A stretch of 64,000 nt of DNA from an uncultured Ruminococcus sp. (GCA_910576995.1 CAJTLC010000009.1:1-64000); one strand, 5' to 3'; positions 18,125 to 27,238 are shown, numbered from the stretch's first letter. The notes: generated by a model from the sequence alone, not told the origin. A program made the numbers and translations.

Positions 18125-18346
18125 TTTAATTTCCTCCTAAAATTTCCGAACATTCTTATCTGTTCCGCGCCTGCTGATTCAGCTTTACAGCAATTGCGGA
18201 AATTATTATACTAAACACGCCTTTAATCGGTTTAGGCGCGGTATTGCCTTTATTCCCAAAAGGAATTCCAGACAGCGGACTGCTCGATTTAATGTCTTTC
18301 GGCATTAACCCTCATTCAGACACACGCCTGAACGGATTTCAAATGC
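18125..18346 (-). promoter_or_regulatory. Long structured rplS leader (candidate autoregulatory RNA)
   Basis: The distance from the predicted start point (about 18346) to the rplS ATG is about 220 nt. Several hairpins can be drawn: TTCAG/CTGAA, TTAATG/CATTAA, GGAATTCC-TTTT-GGGAAT, and a long-range AATTTCCG/CGGAAATT pairing that brings the 3' part near the AGGAGG. L19 leaders are known in Firmicutes; whether this is one cannot be decided by eye. Confidence 0.4.
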
Positions 18347-18352
18347 TTTTAT

Positions 18353-18381
18353 ATCATACCATACTTTGAAAAAAAATGCAA
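18353..18381 (-). promoter_or_regulatory. rplS promoter
   Basis: Minus-strand TTGCAT (18376-18381), 17-bp T-rich spacer, TATGAT (18353-18358). Confidence 0.6.
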
Positions 18382-18387
18382 GTGTTT

Positions 18388-19050
18388 TTAAGAAAATTTT
18401 TCATTATTTTCACATAAAATTCCCGTACGCCTTATTTTTCGAGCCTCAAACGGGACTTTACAATAATTATTCAGCGCTTCAACAAACAGCGTGGGATTAA
18501 AATTGGTCTGCGTTCCGGCAGGCAGACGTATTGCCATATCGACCGAATTTTCCGTAATTTCACACGATACGACCTCCAGATCGGGGCGAATGTCAACCGT
18601 TTTAACGCCTTTTTTCGTTCTTTTTTCGATCAATATCTCAGGTTCTGCCAGAATCTCCTTAACAGCGCTGTATACTCCAATTTCATCTTCCGAAACAAGT
18701 GAGAAACTGTATTCAGCCTTTGTTATCGCCGTAATTTTCTTCACCTGCTCCGCTATCGAAATTATGCGCATTCCCTCGGGCATTACTTCGTTCAGCCTGT
18801 CTCTTATTTCGTCAAGCGGCATATCGTCGTCGGTGATGTTGAAATCCATTATCTCGCAGCTGCTCTCAAATCCAAGCGAAAGCGCCAGAGCGAAGCTGTA
18901 ATAAGGATGCGGATTGAATCCCTCCGTATACCAGACGGGAAGCTTTGAACGCCTGAAAATTCGCAGCATACAGCGGTTGAGATCGAGATGCGATATATAT
19001 TTTGCTCGTCCTGCTTTCTCAAAAACGGCTCTTAATCGTAACAAAAACAT
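18388..19050 (-). CDS. TIGR03936 family (DUF2344) radical-SAM-associated protein
   Basis: A 220-aa protein that opens LRLRAVFEKAGRAKYISHLDLNRCMLR, with the PVWYTEGFNPHPYYSFALALSLGFES block diagnostic for DUF2344. The family almost always sits beside, or is fused to, the B12-binding radical SAM protein TIGR03960, as here with a 19-base overlap. Function is unknown; an RNA or cofactor modification role is often guessed but not shown. Confidence 0.9.
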   Translation of the reverse strand: MFLLRLRAVFEKAGRAKYISHLDLNRCMLRIFRRSKLPVWYTEGFNPHPYYSFALALSLGFESSCEIMDFNITDDDMPLDEIRDRLNEVMPEGMRIISIAEQVKKITAITKAEYSFSLVSEDEIGVYSAVKEILAEPEILIEKRTKKGVKTVDIRPDLEVVSCEITENSVDMAIRLPAGTQTNFNPTLFVEALNNYCKVPFEARKIRRTGILCENNEKFS

Positions 19051-20882
19051 TCCCTCCCAACAGCTTTATTTACTCCGCAGCCCGAACATCTCAAACGGCA
19101 GTTCGGCGTAGTTACGGACTTATGCGCAGTTTTGTTCTCGCGTATGAAAAATTCTTTCGAAACGAGATAATCCAGATGATCCCACGGAAGAATCTCGTCG
19201 AATTCAAGCCGTCTGTTGGCATAAAACGCAGGATCGACGCCGCATTCCTCAAATGCTTCCAGCCATGTGCCGAATTTGAAATGCTCGCTCCAGCTGTCGA
19301 ATTTGCAGCCCTTTTTCCATGCGCTGTATATGACGCTGCAAAGCCGCCTGTCGCCCTTTGCAAGAACGGCTTCAAGCTGACTTACGTCGGGATCGTGATA
19401 GCTTACGCGTATCTTTTTGCTTTTCACGGAATCCAGAAGAAGTTTCTGCTTTCGTTCAATTTCCTCACGGGTATCCTGCGGCTCGAACTGGAACGGCGTG
19501 AACGGCTTCGGCACAAAAGTGGCGCAGCTTACGGAAATCTGCGGACTTCTGCCCTTTGGACGATCTTCAATGCTGTAGAAAAGATCGAGTATGCGCTGCG
19601 CAAGTTCCGTGATGCCTATTATATCCTCGTCCGTTTCCGTCGGAAGTCCCATCATGAAATACAGCTTTACGCTGCTGTAGCCGCCCTGAAACGCGATACG
19701 ACAGGTATTCATTATCTCCTCTTCGGAAACGTTCTTGTTGATAACGTCGCGAAGTCTCTGCGTACCGCCCTCCGCCGCGAATGTCAGACCGCTTTTGCGT
19801 ACTTTTTTGATCTTCTCAAGAAGCGATTCGGAAAAATTATCAACGCGAAGCGACGGCAAAGAAAGATTTATTCGCTCTCCCGCCGTATAATCTATGAGTT
19901 TTGTCAGCATTCCGTCTATTTCCGAATGATCGCTTGTACTTAACGACGCCAGCGAAACCTCGTCGTATCCCGTATTTTCGCACAGGCATTTCGTCTCATT
20001 ATAAATAGTATCAGGCTTTTTTTCGCGGAAAGGACGATAAATAAAGCCTGCCTGACAGAATCGGCAGCCGCGTATGCAGCCTCTCAAAACTTCCACGGAA
20101 ACGCGGTCGTGAACTATTTCCGTAAACGGCACGACAAAATTTTCGGGATAATATACCTTGTCGAAATCCTTGATAATCCGCTTTTTCACGATTGCAGGCG
20201 CGTTTTCCTTGACCGTCATTTTTTCAATAGTTCCGTCGGGGTTATAGCTGAATTCGTAAAACTGCGGAACATAAATGCCCTCTATCTGAGATGCGCGGCG
20301 CAGAAATTCAAGTCTGCCCGCTCCCTGGCGCTTCATTTCAAGATAAAGTTCCATAAGCTCCAGATTTACTTCTTCACCCTCGCCGAGAATGAAAATATCG
20401 AAGAAATCGGCAAGCGGTTCGGGATTGCATACGCACGGACCTCCAGCCACGACTATCTGCGTAAGTTCGTCCGTTCTGTCTTTGGCAAAAATCGGTATTC
20501 CCGCAAGATCGAGCATATTCAGAACTGTCGTGTAGGAAAGCTCATACTGCATGGTAAAACCGATAAAGTCGAATTCTCTTATCGGGTCGAGAGATTCCAG
20601 AGCATACAGCGGAATATCGTTTTTCCGCATGATCTCTTCAAAATCAATACCCGGAGCAAAACAGCGCTCGCACCAGTAATTTTCGCGTTCATTCGTTAGC
20701 GAATACAGAATTTTCATTCCGATATGCGACATTCCAATATCATATGTATCGGGAAAGCAGAATGCAAATCTCACGTCTACCTTGGACTTATCCTTGATAA
20801 CGCTGCCGACTTCTCCGCCGATATAACGCGACGGCTTCTGCACTTCAAGAAGATGCTTTTCTATTTTTTCTTTCAGATTCAT
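19032..20882 (-). CDS. TIGR03960 family B12-binding domain radical SAM protein
   Basis: 616 aa. An N-terminal B12-binding-like region (FCFPDTYDIGMSHIGMKILY) precedes the radical SAM core with the cluster motif RGCIRGCRFCQAG. The MGLPTETDEDI and FVPKPFTPFQ segments are typical of this family, and cysteines near the C-terminus (CRLRCSGCG) may bind a second cluster or zinc. Activity unknown. It overlaps both its downstream TIGR03936 partner and, by an ATGA, the cytidine deaminase upstream. Confidence 0.92.
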   Translation of the reverse strand: MNLKEKIEKHLLEVQKPSRYIGGEVGSVIKDKSKVDVRFAFCFPDTYDIGMSHIGMKILYSLTNERENYWCERCFAPGIDFEEIMRKNDIPLYALESLDPIREFDFIGFTMQYELSYTTVLNMLDLAGIPIFAKDRTDELTQIVVAGGPCVCNPEPLADFFDIFILGEGEEVNLELMELYLEMKRQGAGRLEFLRRASQIEGIYVPQFYEFSYNPDGTIEKMTVKENAPAIVKKRIIKDFDKVYYPENFVVPFTEIVHDRVSVEVLRGCIRGCRFCQAGFIYRPFREKKPDTIYNETKCLCENTGYDEVSLASLSTSDHSEIDGMLTKLIDYTAGERINLSLPSLRVDNFSESLLEKIKKVRKSGLTFAAEGGTQRLRDVINKNVSEEEIMNTCRIAFQGGYSSVKLYFMMGLPTETDEDIIGITELAQRILDLFYSIEDRPKGRSPQISVSCATFVPKPFTPFQFEPQDTREEIERKQKLLLDSVKSKKIRVSYHDPDVSQLEAVLAKGDRRLCSVIYSAWKKGCKFDSWSEHFKFGTWLEAFEECGVDPAFYANRRLEFDEILPWDHLDYLVSKEFFIRENKTAHKSVTTPNCRLRCSGCGVNKAVGRECFCYD

Positions 20883-21271
20883 TTTAAATTCTCCTTACCG
20901 AACGCCGCCGGCATAAAATCGGACAGCCGATGCGCTCCGTCTGCAAGTATTATGGGAAATCCTCCGCTGCAAAATTCGCTGAGAACTTGCAGGCACGCTC
21001 CGCACGGCACGCAGGGTCTTGAAAAATCTCCGTCGGCGCTTCCTGCAACGGCTATAGCGGAAAATCTCGTTATTCCCTCCGATACGGCTTTAAAAATCGC
21101 CGTTCTTTCCGCGCATACGGTCAAGGAATAAGAGGCGTTTTCGATGTTGCAGCCCATAAATATCCTGCCGTCCGCCGTTAATAAAGCCGCTCCAACGTGA
21201 AAGCCCGAATATCCGCAGTAGGCTTTCTCGGCAGCTTTGACCGCTGAATTGAACAGTCCGCCATATATCAT
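20879..21271 (-). CDS. cdd: Cytidine deaminase
   Basis: 130 aa. It deaminates cytidine and deoxycytidine in pyrimidine salvage. The active site is complete: NIENASY, CAERTA (zinc Cys plus the proton-shuttle Glu) and PCVPCGACLQV (two further zinc cysteines). It starts inside the DUF896 gene end (4-base overlap) and its stop overlaps the radical SAM gene start. Confidence 0.95.
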   Translation of the reverse strand: MIYGGLFNSAVKAAEKAYCGYSGFHVGAALLTADGRIFMGCNIENASYSLTVCAERTAIFKAVSEGITRFSAIAVAGSADGDFSRPCVPCGACLQVLSEFCSGGFPIILADGAHRLSDFMPAAFGKENLK

Positions 21272-21480
21272 GACTTTCCTCCGCTTTTTTCAAGTTTACG
21301 CTTTTTTCCGTCAGGCGTCATTATATATGTATTGCCAAGCTGCGCGGCAAGATTTCCAGTCACGGACATTCTGTATTCGTTGCGGAGTTCGGTCTGTTCG
21401 GCTTTTTCGGCTTCTGTCAGCCCCTCTGTTCTTGATTTTCTTGCAAGCTCGTTTATTCGATCAATTTTTATCTGATTCAT
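21268..21480 (-). CDS. DUF896 (YnzC) family small protein
   Basis: A 70-aa helical protein with the DUF896 consensus IDRINELARKSRTEGLTEAEKAEQTELRNEY. Members are cytoplasmic two-helix proteins of unclear role. GGGAGG precedes the ATG. It leads the operon DUF896-cdd-TIGR03960-TIGR03936. Confidence 0.93.
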   Translation of the reverse strand: MNQIKIDRINELARKSRTEGLTEAEKAEQTELRNEYRMSVTGNLAAQLGNTYIMTPDGKKRKLEKSGGKS

Positions 21481-21518
21481 ATCTTAACCCTCCCCCTGAT
21501 AGAATTTGTTACTTAATT

Positions 21519-21547
21519 ATAATACATTAATTTATATAAATTGTCAA
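21519..21547 (-). promoter_or_regulatory. Promoter of the DUF896-cdd operon
   Basis: Minus-strand TTGACA (21542-21547), a 17-bp spacer and TATTAT (21519-21524). A family C repeat starts five bases upstream of the -35. Confidence 0.8.
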
Positions 21548-21552
21548 GCCTG

Positions 21553-21790
21553 ATAATCACGCAAATTAATTTTTGCTATGCTGTTTTATGTAGTGAACAT
21601 TGTTTTCCTGTATTTCTCCCAAAGATGTTGCTCTTTTGAACTCGGCTCTCATAGTTTTATATCCCTTTTGGGATATAAAACTATGAGATTTCGGGTTTCA
21701 AAAGGGTGAAGCACCCTTTTGCAGGGAGTGCAGGGGGACAGAGTCCCCCTGCATAATACCGCACAAGTAAAAATTGATTTGCGTGATTAT
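21553..21790. repeat. MITE-like element, family C, copy 1
   Basis: 238 bp with about 38-bp imperfect terminal inverted repeats (ATAATCACGCAAATYAATTTTT at both ends). Three internal hairpins: 21648-21687 (18-bp perfect stem), 21700-21720 (AAAAGGGT/ACCCTTTT) and 21730-21752 (GCAGGGGGAC/GTCCCCCTGC). No ORF. It separates the divergent promoters of the DUF896 operon and lepA. 21481-21896 holds nothing else. Confidence 0.85.
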
Positions 21791-21829
21791 CCTGCAATAG
21801 AAATCCAATGATTTTTGTTGCAGAAAAGC

Positions 21830-21858
21830 TTTACAAATTTATTATTTTCTGATATAAT
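21830..21858 (+). promoter_or_regulatory. lepA promoter
   Basis: TTTACA (21830-21835), 17-bp spacer, TATAAT (21853-21858). Confidence 0.75.
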
Positions 21859-21896
21859 AAATAGTAAGAATATTTTTTTGGAAATGAGGAATAATT

Positions 21897-23699
21897 TTGG
21901 CAAACAGTAAAATCAGAAATTTCTGCATTGTCGCACATATAGATCATGGAAAATCAACTCTCGCCGACAGAATTCTCGAAAAAACCGAGACAGTCGCCGT
22001 ACGCGATATGGAAGATCAGCTTCTTGACAACATGGATATCGAACGCGAACGCGGCATAACGATAAAAGCTCGCGCGGTACGCCTGAAATATACCGCAAAC
22101 GACGGCGAGGACTACATTTTCAATCTTATCGATACGCCCGGCCACGTCGACTTCAATTACGAAGTTTCACGTTCTCTTGCAGCCTGCGAAGGCGCGATAC
22201 TTGTCGTTGACGCTTCTCAGGGAATCGAAGCGCAGACTCTTGCGAATACCTATCTTGCTATCGAGCATGATCTCGAAGTCGTGCCTATCGTCAACAAGAT
22301 CGATCTGCCGTCAGCCGATCCCGAACGCGTATGCGCCGAAGTTGAAAACGTTATCGGAATACCTGCTATGGACGCTCCGCGAATTTCTGCGAAAATGGGT
22401 ACTAATATAGAAGAAGTTCTCGAACGCATCGTGACCGATATCCCCGCTCCCGAAGGTGATACCGAAAAACCGCTTCAGGCGCTTATTTTCGACAGCTATT
22501 ACGATTCCTACAAAGGCGTTATAATTTACGTCCGCGTCAAGGAGGGAACTGTAAAAGTCGGGGATAATATACGTCTTATGGCTACGGGAGCTGTTTTCAC
22601 CGTTGTTGAAGCAGGCTTTATGGACGCCTCATCGCTGGTGAACAGCGGCTCTCTTGAAGCCGGAGAAGTCGGTTATATCGCAGCTTCCATCAAGAGTATC
22701 GGCGATACGCGCGTAGGCGATACCGTAACCAACAACGACCGCCCCTGCGACGAGCCTCTTCCCGGTTACCGCAAAGTCAATCCCATGGTATTTTCGGGTA
22801 TTTATCCTGCGGACGGAGCGAAATACGGCGATCTCCGCGACGCTCTCGAAAAGCTGCGACTTAACGACGCTTCACTCTCGTTCGAACCCGAAACTTCTAT
22901 CGCTTTGGGATTCGGATTCCGCTGCGGATTTCTCGGTCTGCTCCATATGGAAATAATTCAGGAACGACTTGAACGCGAATATAATCTCGACCTCATCACG
23001 ACTGCGCCCTCGGTAATCTACAAAGTCACAATGACAAGCGGAGAAGTACAGTATATCGATAACCCGACGAATTATCCCGACCCCGCGCTTATCCAGACGG
23101 CAGAAGAGCCTATGGTCAAGGCAAGCATTCTCTCTCCGTCGGAATTCGTGGGAAATATTATGGAACTCTGTCAGGACAGGCGCGGAATTTTTAAAGATAT
23201 GAAATATCTTGACGATACGCGCGTCGAACTTCATTACGAGCTTCCGCTTAACGAGATAATCTACGATTTCTTCGACGTTCTGAAATCGCGCACAAAGGGC
23301 TATGCAAGCTTCGATTACGAAATGATGGGCTATGTTCCTTCAAAACTCGTCAAGCTTGACATTCTCCTTAACGGCGACATCGTAGACGCCCTCTCGTTTA
23401 TAATCCACACGGATAAGGCGTACGGAAGAGCGCGCAAGATAGCCGAAAAGCTTAAAGAAAACATTCCGCGTCAGCTTTTTGAAGTGCCTATTCAGGCGGC
23501 TATCGGCGGAAAAATAATTGCCCGCGAGACCGTAAAGGCGATGCGCAAGGACGTTCTCGCCAAGTGCTACGGCGGCGATATCACTCGTAAGAAAAAACTT
23601 CTTGAAAAGCAAAAAGAGGGCAAAAAGCGCATGAGACAGCTCGGCACGGTGGAAGTTCCGCAGGAAGCGTTTATGAGCGTTCTCAAGCTTGATTCATAA
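21897..23699 (+). CDS. lepA: Elongation factor 4 (LepA)
   Basis: A 600-aa translational GTPase acting on stalled or misassembled ribosomes. G1 is AHIDHGKS, G3 DTPGHVDF and G4 NKIDLPSA, with the LepA-specific C-terminal domain ending MRQLGTVEVPQEAF. The start codon is TTG, seven bases after GAGGA. Full length. It leads a rightward group with two small membrane-protein genes and hemW, the usual lepA-hemW neighbourhood. Confidence 0.97.
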   Translation: MANSKIRNFCIVAHIDHGKSTLADRILEKTETVAVRDMEDQLLDNMDIERERGITIKARAVRLKYTANDGEDYIFNLIDTPGHVDFNYEVSRSLAACEGAILVVDASQGIEAQTLANTYLAIEHDLEVVPIVNKIDLPSADPERVCAEVENVIGIPAMDAPRISAKMGTNIEEVLERIVTDIPAPEGDTEKPLQALIFDSYYDSYKGVIIYVRVKEGTVKVGDNIRLMATGAVFTVVEAGFMDASSLVNSGSLEAGEVGYIAASIKSIGDTRVGDTVTNNDRPCDEPLPGYRKVNPMVFSGIYPADGAKYGDLRDALEKLRLNDASLSFEPETSIALGFGFRCGFLGLLHMEIIQERLEREYNLDLITTAPSVIYKVTMTSGEVQYIDNPTNYPDPALIQTAEEPMVKASILSPSEFVGNIMELCQDRRGIFKDMKYLDDTRVELHYELPLNEIIYDFFDVLKSRTKGYASFDYEMMGYVPSKLVKLDILLNGDIVDALSFIIHTDKAYGRARKIAEKLKENIPRQLFEVPIQAAIGGKIIARETVKAMRKDVLAKCYGGDITRKKKLLEKQKEGKKRMRQLGTVEVPQEAFMSVLKLDS

Positions 23700-23708
23700 G
23701 GAGCTGCT

Positions 23709-24062
23709 ATGACTTTCAATTATATTTCTGCGGTGTTCAGCATAATTCTTCTGATTCTGTGTATCGTTTCGGCGATTACAGAAGCTCACTCTGTAAAAAG
23801 CGCGAAGATACGTAATTTCTTCCGCGGTATCAGGATAAATTTAAGAGAAATCCCCGTTCCGATCATATTCGCAGCCGCAGCCCTTCTGATAATCGGCAGT
23901 CTGATATCCGAAAAGTCCGATATTGTATGGTCGATATTTACTGCCGTCTCATTAATTGTTTCCGCTGTAATATTGGACGGATTCAGAATTTTCGGTAGGG
24001 TAAGACCGCTGAAATGCCGCAAAAAACGAAAACGCACAGGATTATTAAGGAGATCGTCATGA
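23709..24062 (+). CDS. Small membrane protein, unknown function
   Basis: 117 aa, not recognised. Three hydrophobic segments are visible (about residues 5-24, 49-65 and 72-92), followed by a very basic tail (CRKKRKRTGLLRRSS) that should face the cytoplasm. AAGGAG lies before the ATG, ten bases after lepA. Its stop overlaps the next start (ATGA), so it is a coupled member of the lepA-hemW operon. Confidence 0.75.
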   Translation: MTFNYISAVFSIILLILCIVSAITEAHSVKSAKIRNFFRGIRINLREIPVPIIFAAAALLIIGSLISEKSDIVWSIFTAVSLIVSAVILDGFRIFGRVRPLKCRKKRKRTGLLRRSS

Positions 24063-24415
24063 AAAGTATATATACCTGTCCCCACTGCGGGAAAAAATCA
24101 TTTAATCCGTGGAAAAAAGCTTTTGCAGGTCAGCTTAATTCTCCCGGTAAAGTATGCATCGAATGCGGAAGAAAATGTGTAAACGGCAAAAATGCAACTA
24201 TTTTCAACGCCGCCTATTGTATCGCAGTATTCGCGCTCATAGTTATCATCTACCTTAAAGCGCCCGATATGGTCGGAACTTCCTTAAATTGGGTACATTA
24301 TTATGAATGGTTCATCAACCTCGGACTTCTTGCTTCAATGTGGCTCGTTCCGAAACTGGTAAACGCATTCTTTTTCAGCCTTGCTCCCGCTATCAGGATC
24401 GACGCCGTAAAATGA
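24059..24415 (+). CDS. Zinc-ribbon membrane protein, unknown function
   Basis: 118 aa. AAGGAG fixes the start at 24059; the longer in-frame ORF from 24014 lies inside the previous gene. The N-terminus is a zinc ribbon (CPHCGKK ... CIECGRKC), followed by two membrane helices (about 45-64 and 81-105). Stop and hemW start overlap as ATGA. The role is unknown; the topology suggests a cytosolic zinc knuckle tethered to the membrane. Confidence 0.75.
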   Translation: MKSIYTCPHCGKKSFNPWKKAFAGQLNSPGKVCIECGRKCVNGKNATIFNAAYCIAVFALIVIIYLKAPDMVGTSLNWVHYYEWFINLGLLASMWLVPKLVNAFFFSLAPAIRIDAVK

Positions 24416-25506
24416 ATACGTTCGGAATTTATATCCATGTTCCATTCTGCGGAAAAAAATGCAGCTACTGCGACTTTTATTCTCTGAACTACAATAAAAA
24501 AAACGCAGATCTTTATCTGCGCGCCGTTTTGAGAAATATTCAATATTATTCCGATAAAACGCGCCTTGTCGATACCGTATATTTCGGCGGCGGTACTCCG
24601 TCGCTGCTGACTGCGGAAAGTATAGCCCAAATTATCAGGAAAATCAGGGAATGCTTCCGGCTTTCGGAAAATGCCGAAATTACGCTGGAAGCCAATCCCA
24701 ATACTCTGACTCCTGATAAACTCCGGCAACTTCGCGATAACGGCATAAACCGCCTTTCCATAGGAGTTCAGTCGATGATCGACAGCGAACTGAAATTTCT
24801 CGGAAGAACTCATACCGCCGAGCGCGCAAAAAAGACCGTTCTCGACGCCGCAGAAGCAGGATTCCGCAATATTTCGTGCGATCTTATGATCGCGCTGCCG
24901 AATCAGACTGCGGAATCCATGGAATTTTCCATAAATGAACTGTCCTCGCTCCCCATTAGCCATATTTCCGCATATATATTGACTATCGAGGACGGAACGC
25001 CGTTCGACAAGCCGAATATTCGCGATATCATGCCCGGCGAAGATCAGACTGCGGAACTTTATCTTAGCATGGTCAAATGCCTTAACAAAAAAGGTTTTAC
25101 GCAATACGAAGTTTCAAATTTCGCAAAAAGCGGATTCGAAAGCCGTCATAACTGCCGATACTGGAAATGCAGCGATTATCTCGGCATAGGTCCTGCCGCA
25201 CATTCATGCTATAATGGTAAAAGATTTGCGGTCATGCCGAATTTGCAGGAATTCATTGACGCGCCCAATCAGAAAATTTATATCACTGACGAGTCGCCCT
25301 GCGGATTTGAAGAGTCGGCAATGCTGCGGCTCAGGCTTGCGGAAGGGCTGAATATCGGCGAATGCGGCGAAAAGGCGGACGATATCTTAAAAAAGATCCC
25401 GACGCTTCAAGAATCAGGTTATGTCACGTATAATAACGAACGTATCGCGCTCACTCCAAAGGGCTTTCTCATGTCGAATTCCATAATTGAATATTTAATT
25501 TTTTAG
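24412..25506 (+). CDS. hemW: Radical SAM family heme chaperone HemW
   Basis: 364 aa. The radical SAM cluster motif is C13-x3-C17-x2-C20 with the HemW-type CSYCDF ending, plus GGGTPSLL and NRLSIGVQS. These features favour the heme-trafficking protein over oxygen-independent coproporphyrinogen oxidase (HemN), which has further N-terminal sequence. The start overlaps the preceding stop. The gene ends 11 bases from the convergent sigF stop with no convincing terminator. Confidence 0.92.
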   Translation: MNTFGIYIHVPFCGKKCSYCDFYSLNYNKKNADLYLRAVLRNIQYYSDKTRLVDTVYFGGGTPSLLTAESIAQIIRKIRECFRLSENAEITLEANPNTLTPDKLRQLRDNGINRLSIGVQSMIDSELKFLGRTHTAERAKKTVLDAAEAGFRNISCDLMIALPNQTAESMEFSINELSSLPISHISAYILTIEDGTPFDKPNIRDIMPGEDQTAELYLSMVKCLNKKGFTQYEVSNFAKSGFESRHNCRYWKCSDYLGIGPAAHSCYNGKRFAVMPNLQEFIDAPNQKIYITDESPCGFEESAMLRLRLAEGLNIGECGEKADDILKKIPTLQESGYVTYNNERIALTPKGFLMSNSIIEYLIF

Positions 25507-25517
25507 TTTAAAAACAA

Positions 25518-26177
25518 CTATTCCAAAAGCTCCCGTCGCATTTGTGCCAGGAGTTTTTTTTCACGTCTTGAAACCTGAACCTGCGTTATTCCCAGAATCG
25601 CAGCGGTCTTTGACTGCGTAAGATTTTTAAAATAACGCAGTTCAAGGAGCATTCTGTCATTGTCGGGCAGCGCGAGCATTATCTGGCGAAGCGCAAGAAG
25701 ATCGACTATATTTTCATCGGGCGCTTCCACCGGAACGTCAAGCTGCCCCTCCCCGTCGTCGGAAGCCGTCAGCGAAAGCAATGGCTGCGCCGAACACAAC
25801 GCCTCCGCAATATCCGATTCAGCCTCGCCTGTTATCTCTGCAAGTTCGCCGATAGTCGGCTCTCTCCCCTCGCGCTGGCTGAATTCTCCGCATATCTTCT
25901 GCAATTTCATCGAAAGTTCTTTCAACCCGCGACTGACGCGTATACTGCCTCCGTCGCGGAAAAGCCGTTTTATCTCGCCTAAGATAACAGGGACGGCATA
26001 AGTTGAAAATTTTACGCCCCTATTGACATCAAACGCTTTTACAGCTTTCAGAAGTCCGAGACAGCCTGCGGAGTATAGATCTTCATACTCGATTCCCCTG
26101 CCCCTGAAACGATTTGCGCAAAGATGAACGAGTCCGAGATTTTCCTCCGCGAGCGGCTGTTTTGTCTCAGCTGCCAT
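25518..26177 (-). CDS. sigF: RNA polymerase sporulation sigma factor SigF
   Basis: 219 aa. It is the first forespore-specific sigma factor. Region 2 contains EYEDLYSAGCLGLLKAVKAFDVNRGVKFSTYAVP with the usual core-binding and -10 recognition features. Region 3 holds REGREPTIGELAEITG, and region 4 the HTH LTQSKTAAILGITQVQVSRREKKLL. It is held by SpoIIAB until SpoIIAA is dephosphorylated. It overlaps spoIIAB by 11 bases and is the last gene of the spoIIA operon. Confidence 0.96.
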   Translation of the reverse strand: MAAETKQPLAEENLGLVHLCANRFRGRGIEYEDLYSAGCLGLLKAVKAFDVNRGVKFSTYAVPVILGEIKRLFRDGGSIRVSRGLKELSMKLQKICGEFSQREGREPTIGELAEITGEAESDIAEALCSAQPLLSLTASDDGEGQLDVPVEAPDENIVDLLALRQIMLALPDNDRMLLELRYFKNLTQSKTAAILGITQVQVSRREKKLLAQMRRELLE

Positions 26178-26604
26178 GTACGCTCAGCCTCTTTCTCATA
26201 ATAACGGAAGTTCCCTTGTCCTTACGGCTGTTCACGGTCAGCTTATCCATAAACGATTCCATTACCGAAAAGCCAAGTCCCGAACGCTCCTCCTCCGGAG
26301 CAGTCGTGAACAGCGGCTCCATAGCCTGCTTCACATCGGGAATTCCGCAGCCGTTATCTTTGATCTTTATGTATATTTCGCGGTTTTCCATAAGTTTTAC
26401 GGTCATCTCTATCTTACCCTGCGTACCTCTGTAGCCATGCACGATACAGTTCGTCACAGCTTCGGAAACAGCCGTTCTGATATCCGCAAGTTCTTCAACG
26501 GTCGGATCGGCTTGTATCACAAACGATGAAACAGCCGCTCTTGCTGCCGCCTCATTGACCGAAAGCGACGGCATGATAAATTTTATTTCATTTACAACTT
26601 TCAT
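26167..26604 (-). CDS. spoIIAB: Anti-sigma F factor SpoIIAB
   Basis: A 145-aa serine kinase and anti-sigma factor with the GHKL/Bergerat fold: N-box AVSEAVTNCIVHGY, G1 DNGCGIPD and G2 GLGFSVME. It binds SigF and phosphorylates SpoIIAA. It lies between spoIIAA (9-base gap) and sigF (overlap). Confidence 0.96.
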   Translation of the reverse strand: MKVVNEIKFIMPSLSVNEAAARAAVSSFVIQADPTVEELADIRTAVSEAVTNCIVHGYRGTQGKIEMTVKLMENREIYIKIKDNGCGIPDVKQAMEPLFTTAPEEERSGLGFSVMESFMDKLTVNSRKDKGTSVIMRKRLSVHGS

Positions 26605-26613
26605 TTTCTCACC

Positions 26614-26919
26614 TCATATGATCTTTACTATCCGATCTATCCCTGCCAATTTCAGCACTCGTCGTATATACGGCTGCGGTCTGCGTATCTCCAGCTTGCC
26701 TCCGCATTCTTTAAGCAGCTTGTATCTGCCTATGATCAGCCCTATTCCGGAACTGTCCATGAAAGTGATATTGCCAAGGTCGATCGCAAGAGTTTCCGGC
26801 TGCATCGTAATAACGAATTTGTCAAGTTCCGCCCTTAACGATTTAGCCGTGTGATGGTCTATCTCTCCTTTTATCACAGCGATAGCCGCTCCGTTTTCGG
26901 ATTTTATGTCCAGTTTCAT
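26614..26919 (-). CDS. spoIIAA: Anti-sigma F factor antagonist SpoIIAA
   Basis: A 101-aa STAS-domain protein. The phosphorylation-site loop FMDSSGIGLIIGRY is intact. The unphosphorylated form displaces SigF from SpoIIAB. AGGAGG stands before the ATG. It is the first gene of the operon; the sigma-H type promoter expected upstream was not confidently located. Confidence 0.95.
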   Translation of the reverse strand: MKLDIKSENGAAIAVIKGEIDHHTAKSLRAELDKFVITMQPETLAIDLGNITFMDSSGIGLIIGRYKLLKECGGKLEIRRPQPYIRRVLKLAGIDRIVKII

Positions 26920-26944
26920 ATACTTCCTCCTTTTTGCTCTGTCA

Positions 26945-27165
26945 AAGATTCAGGCAACACCGCACAAAACCCGTCTTTTGGCTTTGTACACCATCTGCTT
27001 TCAGATTTTTCCGTCATCTAACACAAAAAAAGCTTGACCTACGTCAGTATGCCTGCGTTATTTTTATACAATCTGATGAAAAATCTGACGGAGTTTATGC
27101 TCGCAGAGTACATCTTACGTGCAAGCTTTGCGCTTTATTGCCTTGAATTTCTTTTCTCTGCCTTA
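26945..27165. repeat. Decayed palindromic intergenic element
   Basis: The 398-bp gap between spoIIAA and the flavin reductase gene holds a region with imperfect inverted segments (CAGATTTTTCCGTCA against TGAAAAATCTGACGG, and AAGCTTGACCTACGT against ACGTGCAAGCTT). Its GTCAGTATGCCTGCG block resembles the family A interior. It is probably an old copy; boundaries are uncertain. Confidence 0.4.
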
Positions 27166-27238
27166 AAGTATATCATTGAAGCGAAAAAATAAATGTCGAA
27201 ACGAAAAAAAAATTTGCAGATTTTTTTCGTGTTTGATG

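Noticed and set aside
19002..19943. 313-codon plus-strand open frame opposite the TIGR03960 gene
   Set aside because: Fully antisense to a conserved radical SAM gene; composition is that of a shadow frame.
24307..24411. 35-residue N-terminal extension of HemW
   Set aside because: It lies inside the preceding zinc-ribbon gene and does not resemble HemW; the ATG at 24412 overlaps that gene's stop in the usual coupled way.
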